DNA of 64,000 nucleotides, taken from contig NW_023998421.1 of assembly GCF_014805625.2 (NCBI RefSeq), positions 7,707,753 through 7,771,752 of the forward strand, given 5' to 3'. The notes under the pieces were generated by a model, which was given only the letters and a program-made list of their open reading frames with translations, made no database searches and was not told the DNA's origin. Origin of the DNA: Glossina fuscipes (taxonomy: Eukaryota; Arthropoda; Insecta; Diptera; Glossinidae). The position numbers were made by a program, and so were the translations under genes. Of the stretch, positions 36,524 to 49,013 are shown one piece after another. Every line of letters starts with the position of its first letter. Positions within the stretch are counted from its first letter, which is position 1.

Positions 36524-39500
36524 GCAATCATCTATAAGTTAATTATGTGACAAATGCTTCTAAATAATTTTGAAATTTGAGTGAAATTTGCTTTAACGAG
36601 GCACACATTTTCAATTAAAAAGACAACAATTTTTTCGTACGTTCCAACGCAATTATTTCGCCTTGAATTTAACACATGTGTGTGGTGCGAAACGGGCGCA
36701 AATGCTTTAAGAAATTTTCCGGTTGAATTAATGGAATTCGCGCACATTTCATAAATAAAAATTTAATATTCAAACAATTTTTTATGCACAACGAGTATTT
36801 AATTAATTCTAATAGGACCATATGGCTTTATAACGAATTATACCACGATGTGCCTCTCAGGCACCGTACCAGAATCATGGGAATAATTAACTTAAAACAT
36901 TGCGCAGAGGCTACATTTTTTAGAATGTGACTTGGGACCAAACTTTTAAAGATCTAGTATTAACTTGTATACGATATTTCTTTGCAAGATTGGGTGAAGT
37001 CCATCCTGTCTGTCTGATCCATCTGTTGTCTGTGTGTATTGGAAAAAGTATATTATATTTTGTTGTATCTGAAAACATGTCTTTTGTCATCATAACTTTA
37101 ACTATAACCTAAGGGAGCACTTGGCTTTAAATTTAATATTGAATTTCAAGATTTAAACTGAAGGCTCCGTGACTCCTTAAGAGTTTTGCAAACCTTAACG
37201 GGAGTAACAAAATTGTTTCATTTATGGTTGCAGAAGCGAACACAATGCCCAGTGCATTTTGTGATGATAGTTTTAGGAAATCCGGCAGCATCCTATAGAT
37301 TTATGTAGAAATGAAAAACAAGGGCTTCATCGTGCGTCAGATCCTCGAGCGAGTTGATCCTCGTATATGATTCAGAATATTAAATAAACCGAAATCTAAG
37401 ACTAAATTCAATGCACACAACAAGGCATTGAACTCATAATCAAATCTTACGTAACAACAGGTGTCCTATCGGATTCGTGGTTGCTGGAGCACAATTTATT
37501 GATGCTTTTTGTATAGCACAATAGAGATTTAACATGACGGACATGAGATTTTAGTAATAATAATGATCATGAACTTCACACATGGATCTCACAAGTTTTG
37601 TGCAACATTGCTGAAAATTTCTTTTCCAAAAAAAAAAAAAAACGAATTTAATAAAAGGTTTCCTTAATCGTCAATTTAAAAAATTCCAATTTATTGCGTT
37701 TGTAAGTTTCGCAAAACTCTACCGAGTAATTTCATTTTCCATAACATGTTCAAAACCAAACGGAGTTTAATGTACGAAACATTAGTTAACAGGTATTGTA
37801 AATTCATCTCAGATCGAACATTGGCTTTTTGCTTTCAAATGTAAAACAAAAAAAAAAACACAACATAATGCTGTCAGCGTTCATTCACCTGAGATTATTA
37901 TCGCATTAGTTCTGGTTTTTAGCAAAGTATGTCGCAAAAACCGGTTAAACGGAAAAAAAATTCAAAACACGTGCTAAACCTTTTAATCAAATACTTGTAT
38001 ATCACTGCTATTCATTCATTCTGTCACTAGTGGTTTACTAAGTAATTCAATATATGAAGTACTACGAACAGAGTGATATATTAAATTTTTCAAAGCTTCA
38101 AAGGCCGTGGATGTTGCAGCACATAAGACTTCAAAAGATATATGCTTTAATGAAGGGTGTGATTAGTCGAATCGATTTAGTCGTATCTCCCGTTAATTTG
38201 TCCCCAGTAATTCGAACGATGAGAAGAAGCCTCGCTTAGTCTATAATACTTGAGCTTAAATTTTGCCTTTTTCGGTGCCGTCCGTTGCTTAGTTGCATTT
38301 AATTTGGAAGAAAGTGAGCCTATTTGTAGTGCACATTATACTGCATAGGGGATAGCCTGAAATACACTACATCTTCGGATTGTCAAAGTTTATTTACTCA
38401 GGGATTTAGTACCGTTCTTTTAAACTAAAATATATTTTTTACTTTTTAGTTTTGTGACTAAGCATTATTCGAAAGAAGCTGAAGAAGTAATATTTTGCAA
38501 AAACTGTCATTTACGAGGATGACTTTAGAAGAAGTATTCAACTTGATATAAGAAAGCTCGCTAAACTTTTCCTAGCGTCATTCAATAGCCGCTTGTAATG
38601 ACAATTGTCGACCTACGCAAAATAGTCATTAATGGTCGAACCATTTCTGCAAGTTCCGAACGAGAAAATCTTCCCCGAAAGCCATATCTGGCAAATAAAT
38701 AAGAAATCGTTCCCGTCCTGTATAGACAGTTGCTTTGCTTATATTATGACACCTATCCTATGCACTACTTTTTCATGATCAAAGTTGCAGGCATGGTGTA
38801 TTTATTACTTTGAAATGGTGACCATGCTTGCGCACTTTCACTATTTTTGGCATGATCGGCCTGCATATTCGATAACTGCAATATTCGACATGGCTTCTCA
38901 TTTAACAAGCGAGAGGACAGACAGAAGCCTATCTTTGCTACGATGTTAGATGGGTTGGATTGAAATGCTGTAAATAAAAGAATTTTATGACCATAATGAT
39001 GATCGATCCAGCAAATACTAAGTAACGTAGTATCTTTAAAATGCGCCTTAAATCAGCCTCGTAGTGGTATACGTTATCTATTTTGGGACTAAGCTCGTAT
39101 GTTATATAACCGCGGCGCAACTAGACGCTTAAGCTTACAAAGTTGTGTAACGAAACTTATGTTTATAGTCAGAATGAATTCATTTATTTATCTATAACTT
39201 TTTTTGATTTTTTTTAAAGCATTTTTTCAAACATTTTTGCCTTTTTTATGTAAAAATCATTGTTTCCTTTAATGTTTAAATTAAACATTACCCTATTTTA
39301 ACTGAATATTATTCACATACACACGCACGTGTTCATATCAATAAATAGTCCTTGTGTTGCTTCGGTTTAAGTTGTCGCTCCATGAAAGTCTTCATAAATT
39401 TTGTAAATTGCTCTTATTTACCAATCTCTGGCTGTCTATTCATCAGTTTGTCTTTGAAATTTTGAAACTAATTGAAGGAATAATTTCGCTCTTACCTCGT

Positions 39501-40936
39501 TAGAGCAATTTCACGGACCAAGTTGCAGAAACAGCCTAAAACGCTTACAATTAAGCTAACAAAAGACAAAAAAGTAAAAAAAATTTAAATGAATTATCCT
39601 CTCCCCTCCCATTCTAGGGTAGAAATAATTAATAGAAGTGCTATGTCCAATGGGCTACTGATATTCTTCGATTCTAACACTGGTATCAGATAAGATTAAT
39701 TTTTTGTTCACTTTTATGCTTGACAGCACCTGCGATGTGAGGGCACCTAGAAGAGCTTGAGGTAGGCCCACCTTTTATTGTATCAATCGATATACAGAAT
39801 CACTTTCTGAATCGATCTAATCTGGTCAGCGGGTTTATCGGTCTGTCCCTCTTTTATTCAACCTATAGACGGCAATTTTTGAGATATTTGGTACACTGAT
39901 GTATTTTGGCTTAGGAATACTTTTTCGCCCATTTTCTACATAACACTACAGTTTTTTAATTTGTTTATTGATTTTTTTATATTCCTTCGATTTACTTTGA
40001 GTTATTAAATAATTTGTTCGAATTTTAATTTATATTTTATATTTTACTATCATTTTCAGTTGACGTCATGGTATACAACACATTGCCGGCCGTAAATAAA
40101 TTGCATTTCAAAGACTCTTGATCAGCCTTGAAAAGGTTAATGCGCGCACAAAATGCCTCACATGAAATTTGTTTTTATTTTTTTTTTTGATGATTTTATT
40201 ACAACTAAATTTTTCAAGTATTTTAATAAAATTTTTATGTTCATTTCGTACACAGGCATTTCAACATCTGCATTTGGCCTAGTAAAAGTATTTATTGATG
40301 TCATCTTCAATATAATTAAATTAAATTTTTTTTTTTTTTTTTTTTTTTAATTTTTATAGCGTAGATATATACCGTTTTGAACTTATAATAATTTATTATT
40401 AATAGAAAATTTAGTTAATTTAATCTCTTTATATATGAAATACATCCAAAGAAATCTTACATATATGTTACATCACCGTTAATGGGTTAAGGAAATTACT
40501 TTCGCAAAAATAAAAACAATTAATTGGTATCTGTAGAACTAAACAAATCAAATTTCTTTAATAATTTTACTGCGTTTTGTATAAAAAAAAATTATGCAAT
40601 AAAATCAATTCAAAAAATTTTTATTACTTTTTTTAATAATGCATTCAATTATTGTGCTAATACAACTTAATGGTTTTTAAATGGTTTTTATTTTCCTTTT
40701 CTCTTATTGATACTTTCATTGGGGGGGGGGGGATAAGAAACGAAACTTGTCACAACTTGTCGAAACTTGTTAGGAAGAACTCTTAGGAAGATGCTTGCGA
40801 CTGTAACATTTTGAAAACAATCATGAGCTGCTGCAACTTAGCCAAGCGATTAATTTCACTCTCTGTTACTGCTAAAACAACTAAGACGACTGAAGCGCGA
40901 AATTGAAGCGATGCGTTGAGAATTCATCAACAGAGA
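36523..40936. other. Intergenic, no gene seen
   Basis: No coding exon was recognised on either strand. It contains a type 1 repeat (39722-39945), a T run of about 22 bases at 40327-40348 and a G run at about 40724-40732. Confidence 0.4.
39722..39945 (+). repeat. Dispersed repeat, type 1, 5'-truncated
   Basis: TTTTATTGTATCAATCGATA, CAGAATCACTTTCTGAATCG, GGTCTGTCCCTC and CAATTTTTGAGATATTTGGT match the middle and right part of the type 1 repeat. The TTTATACCC start is missing. Confidence 0.7.
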
Positions 40937-41130
40937 AGCTTGAGAAAGGTGAGCTGGGAGGCTTCCTAACACTTCTTTCTATAAGGCGCAGCTTATCTTA
41001 AGCTTGAGAAGAGTTAGCTGAGAGGCTTCGATATATTCGTTCTATAAGGCGCACCTTAGCTTGAGCTTGAGAAGGGTTAGTTGGGAGCCTTTGGTTCAGT
41101 CATTCTACAGGGCACGCCTTCTCTTCGGCT
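40937..41130 (+). repeat. Tandem repeat, three units of about 64 bp
   Basis: AGCTTGAGAA recurs at 40937, 41001 and 41064. Each unit continues GTTAGCTGAGAGGCTT-like and TTCTATAAGGCGCA-like sequence. The third unit is the most diverged (TTCTACAGGGCACGCC). Every unit is more GC-rich than the surroundings. Confidence 0.9.
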
Positions 41131-42034
41131 TTCTAAAATGGATCTGAGTAAATCATTTCGATGAGTAAATTTTTCGCCCATGTTGTGGATAACTTTATAC
41201 ATTGACATAAAAATTTATTTCGGACCTTCCATAATCAAATCTGCCGGCGCTGTTTGTTGATACTGCTTGCTGAAGCTTGTTATGTACCTTAGCATTAAAT
41301 TTTCATAAGCTAAGCTGATCAAGATCTCTTCACTAAGATACTCGCAATAGGTAAAAGACTAATTATGTCGTACATTATGAGCCATGTACGCAGACATCCA
41401 CATGTACACGCAGAAAAATGTTTGAAAATTTTCTGTCAAAGTGTATCTAAAATGCTTTCTATAAACCAAACTTAAGTAATTATTACTAATATTTTTTTTC
41501 TTATTATTTAAATGCGAACTTGTCTTTTTAAGTGATGTCGTTCGTGATAGGAAGAAGTCATCATTTAATGTACAAGTAAACATAAAAAAAACTCTCTTGC
41601 AATATCTGGCAAAACCTAACGCGTAATTAAAGATTGGATGAACAACAGCAATTACAACTTTTTTTTAAAACAACTTATCATGACATGCAGCCACATTCAA
41701 TGCCATCCGGTGTTGGTGTTACAAAATCAAAAAGGCACACGTGTTTTAAGTTTTTAACTGAACATATTCGTGTTACATAAATCTTAACGGTAATGCAATT
41801 GAGAAAATTAATATGTGTCCGGTATTAAATTATCGTTTTCACCTTCAATGATATACATTAAGTTAAATGCATATATATACATATATGTATATATCTTAAA
41901 GGAACGAAATAAGAAAAAATTGCGAAGACGATGTTTGTGGTTATTGCAGCTGAAAGCGAATTTTTTATACTCAACGGGATATTCTCCAATGGCTTCTTGA
42001 AGAAAATGGTTTTTGATTTTCGGTGTTAGTAAGA

Positions 42035-42350
42035 AACTTACGAGGCATATTTAATACTTACTACGTGCAAAATTAAGACGTACAGGTCCGTCTCTCCATC
42101 TGGTGTCTGACCATGTAGATATTTGTTCAAGCTACAGGTCGCAATTTTTGGTACAGTGACTTACTTTGCTCCAACGACGAACGCTTTTGAACGGTTCGGT
42201 CCACTTTTTCGACCACTCCCAATAATTGCAATTTTCAAAAATTCTCGGCAAAAGTGCTTAAGTTATAATACTTTGCCATTCTAAATGGGTATGAAAACTT
42301 TGGACTGACTGGGGCAATTTTTGAACCCGCTCTCATATAACGAAAACTGA
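42035..42350 (+). repeat. Dispersed repeat, type 1, degraded
   Basis: GTCCGTCTCTCCATCTGGTG, GGTCGCAATTTTTGGTACAG, ACGACGAACGCTTTTGAACG and CCACTTTTTCGACCACTCCC follow the type 1 order. Similarity fades toward 42800. Confidence 0.6.
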
Positions 42351-43436
42351 AGTTCATATGACAGAAAGGTTTAATTTTCAATGTTGCAGAATGAAAATTA
42401 TATAATAACAGTAATTTACCACAAAAAAATGAGCTGCAGCAAATTCGGAACAACTCGGTCAATTTTTTTAATTCGTACCCTTTGTAAGCATTTCGCGAAA
42501 ATTGATCATAAAGTCAAAAAGAAATGTCTAAATTTTAATGTGTTATGATGAAAATTAACCCATAATAGTAATTTGATATAAAAAGTGATATAAAAAGAAC
42601 CTTAATTTTTGAACCTCATGGGCGCAACGCAAAACTTCATTTTCAAAGAGGGCAAATTTTTAATATACAGTCCCATAACAGTATACTTCTTTAAAAACAG
42701 GGTATAATTCTTGCGTTCTATAGCAAAAAATAGGAATTGGGTTAGACAATGTGATGCAGGGTATTCAATAGTCGGCCTAGCTCGGCTATAATATTTTCAC
42801 TTGGTTTTTTTTTTATGAATGATTGGTCACTCAGGGAAATAGCTTAAATATGATCAACTGCGCTGCAGATTGAACCCATTCTTAAGTCCTTGTCTCAAGG
42901 AGTTAAACTCAGCTCAATGAGCAGAAAAAAAAAACGGTCCAATAGAAGTACAGAGGCGGGCCATAATCGAAATTATTCTGAATCAGAAGGCAGAAATTTT
43001 AAATTAAGAGCATTGGCGCTTACCTAACGTAGTGCATTACTTTGAGAATTTTAATGGCTCGAATTGCTACCGATTTTTAGTATAGGCACGTCCTACTAGA
43101 GCGATATCAAGGTAAAAAGGTATTTGGCGTATGAAGCCTTTTCACACGTGTCTATGTCCCGTCAGATATGTGCAAAAAATATTAGTTTTATTTCGATAAG
43201 AGTGTTAGTGCCAAACAACGTAAATTGTTGGTTAAAAGCTATTAATGTATAAGCCATAATTTCTAATGAAACTAATAATTACTTTGCAATTGTCATTTGA
43301 ATATTTTTGCATTTTCTATTATTATGCGTTTAATTACGCTATTAATAACATAATTGTTCTACGCAGCAGTTCAATCAACCGTCACCCAATTTCTTACATA
43401 CGTTTGTATACTTTTCCATATAGTTAGGTAATAATT

Positions 43437-43870
43437 TTTATTGTACCCATTATCGTGCGATGAGGGTATATTCTTTTTATCGAAACGTTTGTAACATCCA
43501 GAAAGAAGCTTCAGAGAGTCCATAAACTGCTTATGTTCTCTATCAACATCCCACTCTTAAACGATTTATGGGGATGTCCTTCTGTCCATCTATGATAAGC
43601 AAACCTCTGGATGCAAAAATGAAGCTATTCGTTTCAAATTAAGCAAAAACATTGAAAACAGGGCTTACATCAATCAAAGCATATTCTGACACTGCCAGGC
43701 AAACTGAGAGCACCCCTGTTTTCAAAAGAGAGAAAAGAATGGTTTTATGCTCATTGCCCATAAACTATGCACATTCTGTGAATAATTCTTTAGCACATGT
43801 ACCAAAAAGGGAAAAAAACGGCCATACCCACCTAGCATTATAGAGTAACGAATTTTGGAATGGATGAGCG
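43437..43870 (+). repeat. Dispersed repeat, type 2
   Basis: TTATTGTACCCATTATCGTG, GATGAGGGTATATTCTTTTT, AACATCCAGAAAGAAGCTTC and GGGGATGTCCTTCTGTCCAT are followed by CCATACCCACCTAGCATTAT, AGAGTAACGAA. The same right end is seen in the 47878 copy. Confidence 0.7.
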
Positions 43871-44211
43871 ATACAGATTCGGCCGCAGCCAGAAATCATT
43901 TTCTTACTTGTTTATTCATTGAACGGTCAACAACACTAGCATGCACTTAAACTGGTTGTGCGCCGCAGCTGCTTTTTTTCTTTAGGCAATGATTGCTGGC
44001 CGCACAAAGCGAACGTAGATCGAATGACGGATATATTTAAGCATATGTATGGAAATTTTGTAATTCATTGATTGAGTTTCTATTAAATTTTTTTTTTTTT
44101 AATATCATTTTGCCGTTATATAAGGAATGAAATTATGTTTTTAAATAAAGCCTATATTTGAATAAATGAATAAATAGCCATTTGTTTCATAAATCAACAA
44201 CATTCATATAT

Positions 44212-47200
44212 TTACATAATTTTTCTTTTAGCCTGCGTTATAAGATATTCTGTCCTCAATTGCTTGCTCAAAAAGTGGCCAACGCGTATGCGTAACCATT
44301 CCGGGAATAATTTTATCAAGCAATACTGAAATTTATTTTTTAATTTACAAATTGTTTAATAAAAGAAATGTTAATCTTACCGCTATGGCATGGGTCCAAT
44401 AGCCAGTAGTCTCTTTGGTTTTACCCAACGTAAAGACGGCCCAACGCGTGTATGTTTCTGCAGGTGGTGAAAAAAAGCTGCTCTGTTGTAAACTCTCGGA
44501 GAATTGATTCATTTTAGTTACAACAAAGCCTGGCACTACGCACTGCACGGTTATGTTATATTCATGCAATTCGCATTCCATTGCCAAACTTAAAGATCTT
44601 ATATAACTTTTGGTGGCTGCGTAAGCGGCCACTAGAGGCGCTGGTTGCAATTCCGTGCCCGAGGATATATTAACTATAGCACCTTTTCGTTGCTTTTTCA
44701 TATCCGGTATCACGAGACGAGACATAAAAGTCACGGCGCCTATATTTATGTTAATAATTTCCCAAAGTAAATCTTCGGGTTGATTGCATAACTCGTCGGG
44801 ATAATCGTACATGCGTCCAACATTATTTACTGCATTGAACAAAAATAGTTTAAAAGGAAATAATTCAAGTTCTTTTAAAGCTTACCTAGTATTCCCACCG
44901 GTATGCCCAGTAATTCCTGTTTTATGTGCTTGTAGATTTCTTTGCCTTTTGAGAAATCCGCCACAATCCATTTGGTTTTTGTTTTGTATAAATTTTCTAA
45001 AATTACAAATTTTTATGTTTATTTGCAAAAACAATTTTTCTAATACGATTTTCGAATTCTTTTAATTACCAATTTCATTGGCTGTTGCAATTAGCTTTTC
45101 TTTTGAGCGTGATATTAAGACAATATTAAGGCCACGTTTAGCCAATTCCTTCGCGTAACCTCGACCAATACCATCTGTAGCGCCCGTAATTACTACAACA
45201 TTTAATAGACAAAGGGAAATTTCAAAAATAATGTTTGTATCAAAATTAACCAGCGGAACATGAACTTGGAAAATGCAATTTACTCGTGGTATGTATTAAC
45301 AGCGAAGCAACATCATACTCAGAGGTCCTAAAACGAATTATGGATGCTTTACGTTTAAGATAAATACTAATAAGGATAAGTATATTCTTATAATATTAAT
45401 TTCAGGCCTATCTAGAAAGCGAAGCACTGTTTATGAATCGTTTGAAAAGCCGCTAAAGCGATATCATCATACTTCATCTTTTCTTGGAATCCAAAGTTAA
45501 ATTCCTTTGAAGCAAAGTTGCCTGGAATTTTTGCTGAAAATAACCGCATAATAAAATTAAGTAAGTGAAAGCGTGAATTCTAAAAACAATATTTTTGAAG
45601 GCGACTAATAGTTACCGATTTCATGCGTTAAGCGCGCACGTTTAATATTTTCTTTCGCAAGTCAGCGTATTTTCAATTAAGAGAATTAAGAAAGTGCGGA
45701 TCAAGTTTTAATTTCTTATCGCTTGTCTTGGGAATTCTAGTAATAGGTGAAGTCAAACTGGGGCGTATAACTAAAGAAGGCAAATTTTTCCTATTTTATA
45801 TTAATTTTCTTTTCTTTCATAGCTTACATCACTTATGGCAAGGGTATGTCAAGTGTGTGAGGGTTTATGCAACACTCAAAGTAACTTGAGATGGTAGCGC
45901 CGCTTATTAAACCAATTTTATCCAGAATTATTGTTTGGATTAGTTCCCGCAGCGTCTCCGCGCCGGCTGTTTGTCCATTCGTCCTTCTGTTCAAACCATA
46001 GGTCACTGTGTGGAGGTTCGATGTGTCGCAGAACAAGCAAGCACTCCATCGAAAACGGTTAGGGTCGGCTCGTTTCTAAGACTCTAATCCCTGCAACATC
46101 TTATTTCAAGAAGCCCGTTATATGGAAAATTTTTAATATATCTTGATATATTTTGACATATTAAAAGAAATTTGGATGAGAAGGAATCGCTTTTTGTCTA
46201 TATTGCATATAAATGTTTCTATGAAAAAAAAAATTTCGTAACCTACAGCTACGACCAAATTGGTCTATCAAAGAGTAGATCTACTATGTGAAAATTCGTG
46301 CATACTTGTTCGATATCGGTCGCTTTTCATACAAGCATTCTCATGGAATATGAACTTAATTATGGGAACAACATGTACTTATTGCATTGTACAATCGTGC
46401 GGAAAGCGTAATAGGCAGAGTGAGATTGACTATTAAAGGGCCAACATGGGGCAGCTATATCGTTCTACTTTATTAGTGACTGTTGTCATGTTAACAAGTC
46501 AGTATTTACTTTCACCCCCTTCTCATTCCATCATTCATATTTAAATCTAATGTCAATATAAAGGCAGTGGCTATCGGGTAGTGAAGCTAACTTTGTTGGG
46601 AAAAGCTCCCAACTCTCCCAACACTCGTAAGTGAAACTTTCGAAAATTCTCTCTTATTGATTTTTCGAATTTCAATCAACTTTTTATTCCACTTTTTTGT
46701 CGTTAGGAGGTTTTTATACCCTACACCACTTGCCATGGAGGGATATATTAAGTTTGTGCGAGTGTGTGCAAAACGCAGAACGACTTGCCCACCTATTATT
46801 ATAGTGGCCAATTTAGTGAAAATTTAAGCCTGTCCGCCCGTCTTTCCGCGGTGTGTTTTTTTGTGTCTCACATACAGATCGCAGTTTTTGAGATATCTTT
46901 GATGAAATTTGATGTACGCTGACAAAGACAAATGGATCGGATCGGACAACTTTTTCGACCACATTCCATATAAAACTTGATTTTGACGGATTGCTATATG
47001 AATAACATGTACTAAGCAAAGTGCCGTAGGACATTTAATTGGGGGAATGGTGCCATTATAGTGTTTTTACTTCTTACACTCTATGTTATGCAAATTTTTT
47101 TTCTGATTTATGAAAAGTTTGTAAACAATTGTACCCTAAATGAGTAGATAAATACAACAAATATTTGTCAAATTTATGCAAATCGTAAATTTCAAGAACT

Positions 47201-48554
47201 AGCTTGTACAGCTTACCTTGGTTAATCTTCCCTTTGTTGGAATTTTGCCTGCTCTATTTAATACAAAAGCCGAACTATATATAATATCAGGCTGTCAATT
47301 TTTCTAAGTTTATATCGTTATAAGTTTTCCTTAATTTATTCCTTCATTATCGTTTATTTCGAACTGTGTTGTTTTTGGTAGAAAAGTAGAAATGTTTACC
47401 AAATTCTCTTTCAAGAGTATAAAGCATGTTTGAAATAATATTGATACGATCACGTTCAAACAATAGATTTTATACTTAACCTATTCAAAATTATGTGGCA
47501 ACAAACGTTTGTTTATATTCAATAACTGCCCACGATGGGATTATCAGCACATTGATTGCTAAGATTGGGACATGTTCGAGTTGATGAGTAACCAAGAGTC
47601 GTACTATGACAATTTATTTTTGTTTCTCATTTAACGCTTGGAAATGTTGTTCTTTAGTTTACTTCCAATATTTGTTATGACTACCCCATGTATATATTTG
47701 TGCAAATATTGTTTAAATATGAGAACAACATGTGTACAACATCTGTACAAATAAAGGCTTGAAATCTATCGAGAATACATTTATTTTTATGAAATCTGTA
47801 AAATCAATAGTTACTTGTGTTTATTTTAAGCCGCTAGTTGGAGAAGGGAAGAGTACATACATATACATGCACATATATTCTTCATAAAATTCTGAGTCGA
47901 TTTATGAATGCTCATCTGTCCGTCTGTGTTTTGTGTGTGATATAAATATTCCCTTTTCCCTATATCTGAAGATATGGGGTTCGCATATTGCAAGTTCTAA
48001 TACGTAGGTTGGTAATGAAAATGGGCCAAATCGGTCAAAGGACACGGTTACAGTACAACATAAAGTGAGAGCAGCTCAACTTTCTGGGGAATTTGCTTAA
48101 GACTCAGATAAGCCGCAATAGGCACACACGATAAAAATTTCTATGCATACCTTTCAAAAATGCCAAACCCACTCCATAGTATAGAGTAAAGAAACTCTTT
48201 TTTAGAATAAAGGCGGTCTGCACCGAATAGTTGGTTACAGTTGATTATCATTTTCGTATTTATTTTACAAAATTTCACGTTTGTTGTTTTTTTTTCTTCA
48301 TTTTTTTGGACTTCATATGCAAGCGGTTTCGATTACTTCGAGTACTTACCTGCCCATTTGCCAAACTTATCCGCTAAAGTCTGTGAAAGATGAGGTTGAA
48401 AATATGGCTGCAGGACGGCCATCGAAATGCTAACAAGAGATTTTAAATTATCGTACAAAAACAAGGCGATTGAAACTAAGCCGATTAAGTAAAGACTTGA
48501 GGTAATTAGATGATAAATGCCCGAGATGGAAAAAAATGTTTCCGCTTGCGGCAT
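44212..48554 (-). CDS. 17-beta-HSD12-type SDR reductase, gene A
   Basis: Five exons on the minus strand, 48554-48350, 45192-45070, 44996-44886, 44829-44381 and 44325-44212, all with GT-AG junctions, give 333 residues. The N-terminal exon carries a membrane helix ([19 protein letters not shown]) and ends KFGKWA. Then comes the NADP(H)-binding motif [20 protein letters not shown] and NNVG. The catalytic Ser lies in VNISSG, and the YxxxK pair in AYAATKSY. The order matches very-long-chain 3-oxoacyl-CoA reductase/17-beta-HSD12, and both catalytic residues are kept, so it is probably active; the substrate (fatty acyl or steroid) cannot be told from sequence. The C-terminus KRKIM fits the KxKxx ER-retrieval pattern. 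Start ATG 48554 is chosen by alignment with genes B and C; upstream in-frame ATGs exist at 48581 and 48611. The first intron is 3.2 kb. Confidence 0.85.
45412..45660 (-). pseudogene. Unidentified exon pair inside gene A intron 1
   Basis: On the minus strand, 45616 back to about 45660 reads [12 protein letters not shown] up to a donor (GTAACT). An 82-bp intron ending TTTTCAG leads to 45533-45412, which reads [20 protein letters not shown], then [19 protein letters not shown] and a stop. Splice signals and composition look like the end of a real gene. However, the upstream part is cut by an in-frame TGA (about 45663) with no good acceptor. I do not recognise the family. Confidence 0.35.
45833..46060 (+). 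repeat. Dispersed repeat, type 1
   Basis: CTTATGGCAAGGGTATGTCA, TGCAACACTCAAAGTAACTT, AACCAATTTTATCCAG, TTTGTCCATTCGTCCTTCTG and ACCATAGGTCACTG follow the type 1 order. It lies in gene A intron 1. Confidence 0.65.
46713..47050 (+). repeat. Dispersed repeat, type 1, well preserved
   Basis: TTTATACCCTACACCACTTG, GGATATATTAAGTTTGTGCG, AAAACGCAGAACGACTTGCC, GCAGTTTTTGAGATATCTTT, GATGAAATTTGATGTACGCT, TCGGACAACTTTTTCGACCA and ATGAATAACATGTACTAAGC. It is one of the best references for the family in this window. Confidence 0.85.
47878..48215 (+). repeat. Dispersed repeat, type 2
   Basis: CATCTGTCCGTCTGTGTTTT and AAATCGGTCAAAGGACACGG are followed by CCAAACCCACTCCATAGTAT, AGAGTAAAG, the same right end as the copy at 43437. 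It lies in gene A intron 1, close to exon 1. Confidence 0.65.
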
Positions 48555-49013
48555 AACTTGAAAATTAGTAAACAATTGCATTGCACTATAGGTTTTGTGG
48601 CTCGATTGCAATTGAAATTTATTTATTGCTTTAATGTTTTTGCACCGCTTCTTGGTTCGCTACAATGTAAGCTGTTTGCAAGATGTTTGAACAACGACTA
48701 ACAGTGAGGCCTGTTAGTTGAGAGACTATTGGATAGTTTCCAGCAAACATACATAACCAGAAGTACTTGCAGTTTTGCGTGTGCATTGAACAGAGGAAAG
48801 TAAAATCCGGTTTTATTTCTTAAACACATTATGTTTTTTTTTTTTTTTTTTGGTTTTCGGCATTTTTCTCTCTTCGACTTTCTTTCATTAATTATTAAAT
48901 CATTCAGTTTTGTAATTTGTTTGGTAATTTATATAATATATTTAGCTTTATTTTCTTTTTTAGCGCATCGATGATAAAACTCATCCATGTACATATGTCA
49001 TAACACATGCGCT

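Larger units (their letters stand above)
41131..44211. other. Intergenic, repeats only
   Basis: Type 1 sequence at 42035-42350 with further degraded repeat to about 42810, and a type 2 repeat at 43437-43870. No coding exon was recognised. It lies downstream of the minus-strand dehydrogenase gene that ends at 44212. Confidence 0.4.

Noticed and set aside
36532..36747. 71-aa minus-strand frame with even composition
   Set aside because: No recognisable motif, next to an assembly gap, no splice context.
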